From Acidobacterium sp. S8 (GTDB lineage: Bacteria; Acidobacteriota; Terriglobia; Terriglobales; Acidobacteriaceae), in assembly GCF_009765985.1 (NCBI RefSeq), contig NZ_LMUM01000011.1:1-64000 (forward strand): DNA of 64,000 nt, written 5' to 3'. This document shows, piece by piece, positions 46,275 through 54,384 of this stretch. Position 1 is the first letter of the stretch. Each line of letters begins with the position of its first letter. The position numbers and the translations under genes were made by a program. The notes under the pieces were generated by a model, which had not been told where the DNA came from, did no database searches, and was given only the letters and a program-made list of their open reading frames with translations.

Positions 46275-46394
46275 AGGCTGTGGGTAACGTGGTTCCTGTG
46301 GAAACGGTGACCCGGTTCTGAACATCGCGTTCTTCTAACCGATCAGGCACCCGAAACGGGCAACCCATTTCAATGCACAGAGGAGCACAACGAT

Positions 46395-47615
46395 ATGTCA
46401 CTGGGTGTCCTGAATAACATCTCCGCCATCTACGCGGAGAATAACCTGAACCAGACGCAGTCAAGCTTGCAGAATGTGTTGACGCAGCTTTCGTCCGGTT
46501 CGCGCATCAACTCCGGCGCAGATGATGCCGACGGTCTCTCGCTTGCGAACGGCTTGCAGGCAAACTCCACAGCGCTCGCGCAGTCTGCTACAAATGCCAG
46601 TGAAGGCGTAGGCCTGCTGCAGGTTGCTGACGGCGCGCTTTCCCAGGTGACCAGCCTGCTCAACCGTGCTGTGACACTGGCAACGGAATCGTCAAACGGC
46701 ACGTTGAACTCGGCGCAGCTGCAGGCTGCAAACCAGGAATATGACTCCATCCTGGCCGAAATTAACAGCATCGGCGCAACGACCACATACAACGGCCAAC
46801 AGGTCTTTGGCGGTGGCGGAGTGCAGATCTTCACCGGCGACTCCACAACGAACGGTTCTTCGACGGATACCCTGAACGTCGCTGCATTGTCGAGCAACTC
46901 GGTGGGAGATACCGGCGGTACCGTTCAATATACCGCCGCTGGCGGCAACGTGTATAAGAGTGCAGCGCAGGATCCGACAGGTACTTATACCGGCTCTCTT
47001 GTCTTCCAGGAAGGCGCGACGGGCACACCAGTAACGGTGAGCCTCGATACGGCTGGAGACACGATTTCTCAGATTGCCACGAAAATTAACCAGGCCAATA
47101 TCAGTGGAGTCTCGGCCAGCGTGGTCAGCGATGGCTCGAGCGATGGCAAATATTATCTTGAAGTCAAAGAAAACGGGGCCAATCTGCAGAGCTTCACCGC
47201 TGCCGGTGCCAACGATGCTGCGGTAGCTGCGGGTACTGCAACGGCGCTGGCATTCGCTGCCCCAACTGCGGGGACCAGCGGTATCACCTATACAGCCGGC
47301 ACCTCGGTGAACCTGTCAACCACCAATCTGACAACCGGTGCTCAGGCGGCCTTGACCAGCATCAACAGTGCGACCTCGGCCGTGGCTGCACAGCGCGGTT
47401 ACATCGGTTCGCAGATCAACACGCTGAATGCAATCTCCAATGTGGAAACCACCCAGCAGGAGAACGTAACCTCAGCACAAAACGCCGTTCAGGCAACGGA
47501 CTACGCTTCGGCAACCTCGGATATGTCTAAGTACGAGATCCTGAGCCAGACCGGCATCAGCGCGCTCGCACAGGCGAATAGCACGGAGCAGTTGGTAACC
47601 AAGCTGCTTCAGTAG
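46395..47615 (+). CDS. fliC: Flagellin
   Basis: The 406-residue protein has the conserved D0/D1 N-terminal helices (NISAIYAENNLNQTQSSLQ, LTQLSSGSRINSGADDADGL) and the matching C-terminal helix (SQTGISALAQANSTEQLVTK). The middle is a variable Ser/Thr/Gly-rich outer domain (about residues 145-300, e.g. FTAAGANDAAVAAGTATAL). It is the filament subunit, exported by the flagellar type III system. RBS AGGAG lies eight bases before the ATG. It is transcribed alone from its sigma-28 promoter and ends in a strong terminator. Confidence 0.97.
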   Translation: MSLGVLNNISAIYAENNLNQTQSSLQNVLTQLSSGSRINSGADDADGLSLANGLQANSTALAQSATNASEGVGLLQVADGALSQVTSLLNRAVTLATESSNGTLNSAQLQAANQEYDSILAEINSIGATTTYNGQQVFGGGGVQIFTGDSTTNGSSTDTLNVAALSSNSVGDTGGTVQYTAAGGNVYKSAAQDPTGTYTGSLVFQEGATGTPVTVSLDTAGDTISQIATKINQANISGVSASVVSDGSSDGKYYLEVKENGANLQSFTAAGANDAAVAAGTATALAFAAPTAGTSGITYTAGTSVNLSTTNLTTGAQAALTSINSATSAVAAQRGYIGSQINTLNAISNVETTQQENVTSAQNAVQATDYASATSDMSKYEILSQTGISALAQANSTEQLVTKLLQ

Positions 47616-47633
47616 TACCGAAAAGCGAATTAG

Positions 47634-47670
47634 AAAACAACAGGGAGCCTCTCAGGCTCCCTGTTGTTTT
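47634..47670. terminator. Terminator after flagellin (long perfect hairpin)
   Basis: AAAACAACAGGGAGCCT-CTC-AGGCTCCCTGTTGTTTT is a 17-base perfect stem, so it acts in both directions. It lies 18 bases past the fliC stop. Confidence 0.93.
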
Positions 47671-47745
47671 CTGAGAGCAGATTAATGCGTCAGCCGGCAA
47701 AGGGCCTGTCGATTGCACGCTGATGATGACATTGCTCTAGTAAGT

Positions 47746-47772
47746 TCAAGTTTAGCCAGGAAGGGACGATAA
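47746..47772 (+). promoter_or_regulatory. Sigma-28 (FliA) promoter directly at the fliD start
   Basis: TCAAGTTT (47746-47753), 11 bases, then GACGATAA (47765-47772), one base off in each half. The -10 box ends seven bases before the ATG at 47780, so transcription would begin at or near the start codon. Confidence 0.75.
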
Positions 47773-47779
47773 CGGCATT

Positions 47780-49453
47780 ATGGGAACGGTAGGACTTTCA
47801 TTTGGATCGCCGACAGGTGGCGCAGGCTTCGATGTGACTTCGACGGTCAATCAGATCGTATCGAACATGCAAGCCATAGAAACTCCATGGAAGAGTCAGC
47901 TCACCACACTGCAATCGCAGGATTCGGCACTGACCGGTATCGGCACAGACCTCAGTTCGCTTTCGACAGCGATGCAATCGCTGACCAATTTCGAAGGTGT
48001 TTTGGCGGAAAAGCAAGGTTCAAGTTCCGATACCAGCCTCCTGCAGCTGACCTCCGCATCTACATCGGCGATTGCCGGAACTCATACCGTGGTGGTGCAG
48101 TCACTGGCGACAACGTCCTCTTATGTAAGCGGCACGATTGCCAATGCGGGCGATACACTTAGTGGCAACCTGGAGATCAATGGAAAGACCATTACCATCG
48201 ACTCCTCGAACAACACGTTTTCTTCCTTGGCCAGCACGATCAATTCCGGCAGCTATGGCCTGACGGCAAACGTTATCACCGATTCGTCCGGTACGCGGCT
48301 CTCTCTGGTGAGCCAAACCAGCGGCGCAAGCGGAGCCATCTCCGTCACCAGCAATCTGAGCGACACCAGCACATCATCCTCGGTTAATTTTTCGCAGACG
48401 CAACCAGGTGCGGACGCACAACTGACAGTCGATGGCGTCTTGGTCGCGAGCTCCTCCAATACGGTGACGAATGCGATTCAGGGGGTGACTTTTCAGCTGC
48501 TCAGCGCAAATAAGGATGAAAGCATTCAGGTGGAAATCACAAACGACAACACCGACGTAGAAACCGCGCTGAATACTTTTGTCACCGACTACAACAAAGT
48601 CCTGCAGGACCTGAACACGCAGGAAGGGAGCGATTCGAATGGTAATCCGGAGCCATTGTTCGGAAACCCGACGATCGCGCTGTTGCAGCAATCTCTCCAG
48701 TCGGCTTTGACGTTTGTGCAGCCCTCCAACACAGTAGCTTCCAGTTCCTCAGTCGGCTCATCGGATGCATTGTCTGGCAAGATACTCATCGGTGTGGGAG
48801 GCGGCTCGCAGGAGGAGATTGACATTCCTGATAACTCGAGCATGGCTGATGTGGCCGCCGCCATCAACAGCGCCAATATCGGCGTGACCGCTGCAATTAT
48901 CACATCGGGTAATAACGCAATTTTGAGCCTGACAAATGCAACGAGCGGTTCTTCCGGCGCGATCAGCGTGGACGCGAGTGGTTTGACGGATACTTCTACC
49001 GGCAACGCTGTCACGTTTGGGTCGGCGCAGTCGAATACCGTCACATCCATCACGCAACTTGGAGTATCGGTGAACAATGACGGCACGCTTACGCTTGACA
49101 CCGATGCGCTGGACAGTCTGCTGAACAGCAATTATCAGGGTGTGGTCAATTTTCTCCAGCCCAGCGGAAACTACACATCGTTTGGCGGAAACTTTACCAA
49201 TATTCTGGACAATCTTGGCAGCAGCGCTCCCAGCGGGGCCATTTATCTTGCCCTCCAGGAAGATTCCCAGGTAGAGACGCAGCTCAACACAAATATCAGC
49301 AATGAAGAAACCATTATCACCGCGCAGAAAGCGCAGTTGACGACTGAGCTTACCCAGGCCAATTACACACTGACTGAGATTCCTCAGCAGCTGGAGCAGA
49401 TCAACGAGATGTACAGTGCCATTACCGGCTACAACGAAGGTCAAAACGGCTAG
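47780..49453 (+). CDS. fliD: Flagellar filament cap protein FliD (HAP2)
   Basis: The 557-residue protein starts with the FliD coiled-coil N-terminus (GFDVTSTVNQIVSNMQAIE, then LSSLSTAMQSLTNFEGVLAE) and ends with a matching C-terminal coil (ETIITAQKAQLTTELTQANY, then QQLEQINEMYSAI). The middle holds two FliD-type repeats (GNLEINGKTITIDSSNNTFS and GKILIGVGGGSQEEIDIPDN). It caps the filament and guides flagellin insertion. fliS follows after three bases. The ribosome binding site is not separate from the promoter, see the leaderless promoter. Confidence 0.95.
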   Translation: MGTVGLSFGSPTGGAGFDVTSTVNQIVSNMQAIETPWKSQLTTLQSQDSALTGIGTDLSSLSTAMQSLTNFEGVLAEKQGSSSDTSLLQLTSASTSAIAGTHTVVVQSLATTSSYVSGTIANAGDTLSGNLEINGKTITIDSSNNTFSSLASTINSGSYGLTANVITDSSGTRLSLVSQTSGASGAISVTSNLSDTSTSSSVNFSQTQPGADAQLTVDGVLVASSSNTVTNAIQGVTFQLLSANKDESIQVEITNDNTDVETALNTFVTDYNKVLQDLNTQEGSDSNGNPEPLFGNPTIALLQQSLQSALTFVQPSNTVASSSSVGSSDALSGKILIGVGGGSQEEIDIPDNSSMADVAAAINSANIGVTAAIITSGNNAILSLTNATSGSSGAISVDASGLTDTSTGNAVTFGSAQSNTVTSITQLGVSVNNDGTLTLDTDALDSLLNSNYQGVVNFLQPSGNYTSFGGNFTNILDNLGSSAPSGAIYLALQEDSQVETQLNTNISNEETIITAQKAQLTTELTQANYTLTEIPQQLEQINEMYSAITGYNEGQNG

Positions 49454-49456
49454 CGC

Positions 49457-49903
49457 ATGCAGAATAAAAATTACCAGCAGCAATCGATAGCCGGGAAAAA
49501 CAGCGTGGAACTAATCGTGGCTCTTTACGATGGCATGGTACGTTTTCTGAACCGCGCCATCGAAGCTACAGAGGCTGGCGATGTGCATGAGCGTCGTATT
49601 GCCGTGAAGCGCGTGCTCGATATTCTGATGCACCTGCAGTCGCGGCTGCGAATGGATGTGGGGGGCCCGGCGAAGACTCTGGCGGAGTTCTATGCCGCAG
49701 TATTCGCCTTGTGCCTGGAGGGATCGCGGCTTGCTTCAGCCGACCGGTTCCGCGAGGCTATCCGATGCATCTTGAACGTACGTGAAGCATGGCAACAGGT
49801 GGCGCGGGAGTCTGAACTGACGGTGCAGCCAGTGCTTCCCCCGGCTCCAAAGCAGGCTGCGCGTGGGATTGTAGCAACGGAATCGTCCACCTGGACGGCT
49901 TAG
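49457..49903 (+). CDS. fliS: Flagellin export chaperone FliS
   Basis: The 148-residue product is the four-helix FliS chaperone: VELIVALYDGMVRFLNRAIE, ERRIAVKRVLDILMHLQSRL and DVGGPAKTLAEFYAAVFALC in order. It binds flagellin in the cytoplasm to stop premature assembly. It is cotranscribed with fliD. Its last four bases overlap the stop of the convergent ABC gene. Confidence 0.94.
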   Translation: MQNKNYQQQSIAGKNSVELIVALYDGMVRFLNRAIEATEAGDVHERRIAVKRVLDILMHLQSRLRMDVGGPAKTLAEFYAAVFALCLEGSRLASADRFREAIRCILNVREAWQQVARESELTVQPVLPPAPKQAARGIVATESSTWTA

Positions 49904-51651
49904 CCCGCTACAGAGAGCTCTTCTTCAAGCAGTTGTTTCTGGAAGAGGTTGGCATAGTGGCCATTGCGCTCGAGTAATTCGTCGTGCGTACCCAGTTCGG
50001 AGATACGGCCATCAATCAACACCGCAATTTGATCAGCATGTCGCACAGTCGAAATACGGTGTGAGATGAGGATCGTGGTGCGTCCCTGCATGACATTCTG
50101 CAACTCTTCGAGAATGCGCTCCTCCGTGTAGGTATCCACGCTGGCGAGCGAATCATCGAGAATAAGAATACGAGGATCGCGAAGCACCGCTCTGGCCAAT
50201 GCCGAGCGCTGCTTCTGCCCTCCGGATAGCGTCAAACCGCGTTCACCCACAACTGTTTCGAAGCCGTGAGGGAATTCTTCAAATTCCTTACGGATATGCG
50301 CAATCTCCGCAGCGCGTTTTACCTCGTCTTCCGTAGCGTTCCGGCAGCCGAAGGCGATGTTACCGCGGATAGTTTCGCTGAAGAGAAATGTTTCCTGCGG
50401 CACGAAGCCGATGTTGGCGCGAAGCACATCGAGCGGATAGTCGGGAAGAGGACGGCAATCGAGCAGGATGCTTCCCGACGGCGCATCGTAGATGCGAGCT
50501 ATGAGACTAACCAGCGTCGATTTGCCGGAGCCGGTCGGACCTACGACCGCGAGGCTGCTGCCTGCTGGAATCTTCAACGAGACATGATGCAGAACTTCAT
50601 GCTGCTCATAAGCAAAGTTGAGATTACGAAATTCGATTTCTCCGCGCAGTTTGATATCCGCAGGGATGGATGAATCGGCATCCCGATCGTCGATGGACGG
50701 CTCAGCCTTCAGTAATTCGTCGATGCGCGTTACGGACGCAGTTCCGCGCTGGAAGATATTTACGACCCATCCCAACGCGATCACCGGCCAGGTAAGCATC
50801 ATCATGTAGGTGCTGAAGGCGACGAAATCGCCCACGCTGATACGATGCGAAAGCACCTCATGACCGCCCACGAGCAACGTGATGGCCATCGCCAACCCAA
50901 GAATAAATTCGAGCGTCGGCCACAACATGCCCATCAGCTGGACCAGACGCAAGGCTCGGCGAATATATTCCTTGTTCGACTTTTCAAATGCTGCGATCTG
51001 GGCTTCTTCCTGCGCAAAGGCACGTACCAGGCGCGCTCCGGAAAAGTTTTCCTGCGCCTGCGCCGAGATATCAGAAAACATCGCCTGGATGCGCTCGAAG
51101 CGCTCATGAATCTTGCGCCCCATAGCCTGCACCAGAACGCTCGCAAGCGGGAGAGGCACAAGCGCCACTAATGTCAGGAAAGGGCTGATCTTCAACAGAA
51201 AGAACAGCGCACCAACAGAGAAAAGAATCGTGTTGGCGCTATACATAATCGCCGGACCCAGCAGCATCCGAACGGCATTGAGGTCGTTCGTCATGCGAGC
51301 CATAATGTCGCCGGTGCGATGCTGCTGATAGTACGCAGCAGCCTGCTTTTCGAGCTGCAGAAAGAGGTCATTGCGAAGATCGAATTCAATCTCGCGGGAA
51401 ATGCCGATGATGATCCAGCGCGTGAGAAAGAGAAAAACGCCTTTGGCCAGAGAGACGATGACAAGTAGACCTGCATACATCCAGATCTTTCGTTCCGTGA
51501 CACCCTGGTTCAGGTCGTCGATGGCGATACGAATCACCTGCGGAAAAAAGATCCAGATCAGGTTACTGAGGACAACCGACACGCCTCCCCAGAAAAAGCT
51601 GCGCCGATAGCGGCGCATGTAGGGGTAGAGTGGCTGCAGTCGTTTGAACAT
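49900..51651 (-). CDS. ABC exporter half with a degenerate ATPase site
   Basis: The ATG at 51651 starts MFKRLQPLYPYMRRYRRSFF; an extension to 51681 is not needed. The 583-residue protein is a type I exporter: six-helix membrane domain (about residues 1-300, including FFWGGVSVVLSNLIWIFFPQ), then an ATPase domain with VGPTGSGKSTLV (Walker A, near 370), LSGGQKQRSALARA (signature) and ILILDDSLASVD (Walker B). The catalytic Glu is Asp, as in the degenerate halves of heterodimeric exporters (BmrC/TM287 type). It would export drugs, lipids or peptides. No partner half lies next to it; lptFG follows upstream. Confidence 0.9.
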   Translation of the reverse strand: MFKRLQPLYPYMRRYRRSFFWGGVSVVLSNLIWIFFPQVIRIAIDDLNQGVTERKIWMYAGLLVIVSLAKGVFLFLTRWIIIGISREIEFDLRNDLFLQLEKQAAAYYQQHRTGDIMARMTNDLNAVRMLLGPAIMYSANTILFSVGALFFLLKISPFLTLVALVPLPLASVLVQAMGRKIHERFERIQAMFSDISAQAQENFSGARLVRAFAQEEAQIAAFEKSNKEYIRRALRLVQLMGMLWPTLEFILGLAMAITLLVGGHEVLSHRISVGDFVAFSTYMMMLTWPVIALGWVVNIFQRGTASVTRIDELLKAEPSIDDRDADSSIPADIKLRGEIEFRNLNFAYEQHEVLHHVSLKIPAGSSLAVVGPTGSGKSTLVSLIARIYDAPSGSILLDCRPLPDYPLDVLRANIGFVPQETFLFSETIRGNIAFGCRNATEDEVKRAAEIAHIRKEFEEFPHGFETVVGERGLTLSGGQKQRSALARAVLRDPRILILDDSLASVDTYTEERILEELQNVMQGRTTILISHRISTVRHADQIAVLIDGRISELGTHDELLERNGHYANLFQKQLLEEELSVAG

Positions 51652-51696
51652 GTGTTTATCTCTTCTATCTGATTCCTTCACGCATCGAAAGTCGCA

Positions 51697-54018
51697 TCAA
51701 GTTGGAGTGCGCAGCAGCAGATAACTGCCCGCAAGTCCGAAAAGCACATCCGGCGACCAGGCTGCAAGAAATGCGGGGAGCATGTTCACGTTTCCCATTG
51801 CTTCGAACATGCCATCCACAAACAGGTACGCAATCGCCATCCCGATAGCGATGGCAATGCCGGTCAGCGACCCGCGCCTGCCCATGGAAAGAGCGAAGGG
51901 AACCGCCAACACCGCCATGACGAGCGTGATGAGTGGATATGCAATTTTGCGATTAAGTTGAACACGCAAGCCCATGGTATCGAAGCCGCTCTGCCGCATA
52001 TCGCGGATATACCGCTGCAGTTCATTGAAGCTCATTTCCTGGGACGGGCGTATCTCCTTCTTGAAATACTGCGGCGCTTCTACGATCTCGGGAAAGGTGC
52101 TGACTTCAAAATTTCGGTAACTTGTAATCTCGGTTCCGCTGAAGGTTCGCTCCCATCCATGATCGAATATCCAGCGATGAATCTGAGGATCCCAATGCGC
52201 TCCGGCGGCGAAGATACGTTTTGAGAGTGAAAAGGTTACCGGATCAAATTCGAAGACAGTGATGTTGGCGAAGCGATCATTGTCCGGATCGAAAAATTCG
52301 TAATAAAAGATGCGTCCGGGCTTGCCCTGCTGCTGCATCCCGAACATCCATTTCCGATCCGGCCGCAGATAAGTCTGCGCTGGCCTTCCCTTAATGACGT
52401 TATGCAGCGCTTCCTGTTTGCGATTTGCGGAAGGTAGATAAATCTCGTCGAAGACGAAGAGAGAAACGGAAAGAACAGACGCAATCACAAAAATTGGGAC
52501 GATGATGCGATAAAGGCTGATGCCGGTAGCCTTCATCGCGGTCAGCTCGTTCGTGCGGTTCAACCCGCCAAATACGACCAAAACCGCAATCAATACGCCT
52601 AGCGGCGTAATCGCATAGATCATGCCTGGTGTAAGGTTAAAAAGATATTCGCCGACGACGGTGAGCGGAGTCTGATTGCGGATGATGTCGCCCAGAAGCT
52701 CAAAAAACGTGAAGACGAGCATGAGCATGACAAATGCCGTCAGCACAAGAACCAGAGTCGAAAGAAATTGGCGAATGACATACTCATCAAGGATGAGCGG
52801 AAACCTGCTGCGAACGTATCTCTTGGAGACGTTACGTTCCACCGTTGCAGCAGTCTCCAATGTGCTGGAACTTTTCTTCCACCGAAACCACGAGCTCACC
52901 GAAGTAACAGCAGCCAGGGCCGCGCCGCCTGTGGACATTTGACGGAGAAAAAAGACGCCGCAGATGCTGAAGAGAATGTTCGCCATCCATACACCGGCAA
53001 ACACGGGCAGCTTATCCTGCCGGGCGAGCGCCACACCCATGTTGGAAATGAAGTAGTAGAGGAAGACGAGCAGAATGGTAAGGACAAAACCCGCGCCCTT
53101 GCCGCCGCGCTTGGATGATATCCCTAGCGGGACGCCTACCAGCATGAGCACGACGCATGCAGCCGGATACGCATAGCGGCGGTGTAGCTCGATTAGAAAC
53201 CATCTGCCGCCTGGTCCGTGCGCGCGCCCCAGAAGCTCTTTATTCGACATCGCCTGGATAGGCGCATCGCTGTGGCCCAAACGTGTATCAGACGTAGATG
53301 TCGTCTCCAGCGGGAGATCCGTCTGTGCAAAGGTTGATACATCGTACTGGTCCGGCTGATCAGAAGCAGTCTGGTGCTGCGTCCCATTTCGCAGCCGCAT
53401 GATGAGCGTCTGGTTATCTGTGCTGGCGACGGTAGCTCCTTCAGCTGTCGTCACCTTTGGCGATACTGGATCGGTCAGGTCGGCCAGGAAAACATCCTGC
53501 CAGCGCGCCGCGCCCGTTCCGGCACGAACGTTCTCCACATAGAGCACGACGTTCTTCAGGTCTTCGTAGAAGACGCGCGGCTGTATTTCATAAGTTGCCT
53601 GCGTATTCTGAAGCTGGTCTTTAATTCTGAGAAGTTCAGCAGACGCCCTGGGCGCAAAATACAGGGTATTCGCAATGCCGGCACTCAGAGCCATGATTAC
53701 GAAAATCGACACAATCCCAACAAACCGCCAGACACCCATTCCAGAGGCGCGCATGGCCGTAATTTCGCTGTCCGCCGCCAGCCGGCTCAATCCAAGCAGA
53801 ATCCCGACGAGCACAGCCATCGGTATGACGACGGTGAACATGTTCGGCAACATCAGCAGAAAAATTTCTGCTACAGCGCTGCTTGACGTGCTGTTCCGAA
53901 CCGCAATCTCCAACAGCGGTCCCAGTTCTTTCATGAAAAGGACAAAGGTAAAGAGCGCGCCGCCCAATAGTGCGTGCGTGAGCACTTCTTTCAGAATGTA
54001 GCGGGTCAAAATGCGCAC
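51697..54018 (-). CDS. lptFG: Fused LptF-LptG lipopolysaccharide export permease
   Basis: The 773-residue protein holds two LptF/G permease units in one chain. The first (about residues 1-370) opens MRILTRYILKEVLTHALLGG and has LPNMFTVVIPMAVLVGILLG. The second (from about 405, LDEYVIRQFLSTLVLVLTAF) has YAITPLGVLIAVLVVFGGLN and ends in FVDGMFEAMGNVNMLPAFLA. Each has the beta-jellyroll between helices 3 and 4. The LptB2FG complex moves lipopolysaccharide out of the inner membrane. In most bacteria LptF and LptG are separate proteins of about 360 residues. No lptB lies nearby. Confidence 0.92.
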   Translation of the reverse strand: MRILTRYILKEVLTHALLGGALFTFVLFMKELGPLLEIAVRNSTSSSAVAEIFLLMLPNMFTVVIPMAVLVGILLGLSRLAADSEITAMRASGMGVWRFVGIVSIFVIMALSAGIANTLYFAPRASAELLRIKDQLQNTQATYEIQPRVFYEDLKNVVLYVENVRAGTGAARWQDVFLADLTDPVSPKVTTAEGATVASTDNQTLIMRLRNGTQHQTASDQPDQYDVSTFAQTDLPLETTSTSDTRLGHSDAPIQAMSNKELLGRAHGPGGRWFLIELHRRYAYPAACVVLMLVGVPLGISSKRGGKGAGFVLTILLVFLYYFISNMGVALARQDKLPVFAGVWMANILFSICGVFFLRQMSTGGAALAAVTSVSSWFRWKKSSSTLETAATVERNVSKRYVRSRFPLILDEYVIRQFLSTLVLVLTAFVMLMLVFTFFELLGDIIRNQTPLTVVGEYLFNLTPGMIYAITPLGVLIAVLVVFGGLNRTNELTAMKATGISLYRIIVPIFVIASVLSVSLFVFDEIYLPSANRKQEALHNVIKGRPAQTYLRPDRKWMFGMQQQGKPGRIFYYEFFDPDNDRFANITVFEFDPVTFSLSKRIFAAGAHWDPQIHRWIFDHGWERTFSGTEITSYRNFEVSTFPEIVEAPQYFKKEIRPSQEMSFNELQRYIRDMRQSGFDTMGLRVQLNRKIAYPLITLVMAVLAVPFALSMGRRGSLTGIAIAIGMAIAYLFVDGMFEAMGNVNMLPAFLAAWSPDVLFGLAGSYLLLRTPT

Positions 54019-54048
54019 AAATAACGTCCCGCTACCAGTTTACAGGCT

Positions 54049-54384
54049 CTAGCGGGAATGCTTGTAAACAAGATCGAGCAGTTCGTCGTACATAGCCTCG
54101 GCGCTCTCGGAGCCCTTCTTGATGGCATCGGTGGCACAGTGCTGCAGATGATTGCGCATCAGGTGGCGGCTGGTGCCTCGCAGAGCTTCCTGCACCGAGG
54201 AAATCTGGACCAGGATGTCGGCACAATAGCGCTCCTGCTCTACCATTTTCTCCAGCCCGCGAATCTGCCCGGCAATCCGCGCCAGCCGCCGCAGCGTGGC
54301 CGCTTTGATCTCCGGATCGACACTGGCAGCCTTGCGTTCATCTCCGCAGGCACAGTTCACCGCTGTCATTTTTTTTGCGCTCAT
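54049..54384 (-). CDS. csoR: CsoR/RcnR-family copper-sensing repressor
   Basis: The 111-residue product has the all-helical CsoR fold with the Cu(I) ligands in place: Cys in [13 protein letters not shown], His in [11 protein letters not shown] and the Cys at its end. Helix [20 protein letters not shown] is the DNA-contacting face. In the absence of copper it should repress its operon by binding a G/C-tract operator; copper releases it. The start shares ATGA with the copA stop. Confidence 0.94.
   Translation of the reverse strand: MSAKKMTAVNCACGDERKAASVDPEIKAATLRRLARIAGQIRGLEKMVEQERYCADILVQISSVQEALRGTSRHLMRNHLQHCATDAIKKGSESAEAMYDELLDLVYKHSR

Noticed and set aside
46120-46394. A sigma-54 promoter in the flagellar intergenic region
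   Set aside because: No TGGCAC-N5-TTGC pair is present, whereas two sigma-28 matches with exact spacing are.
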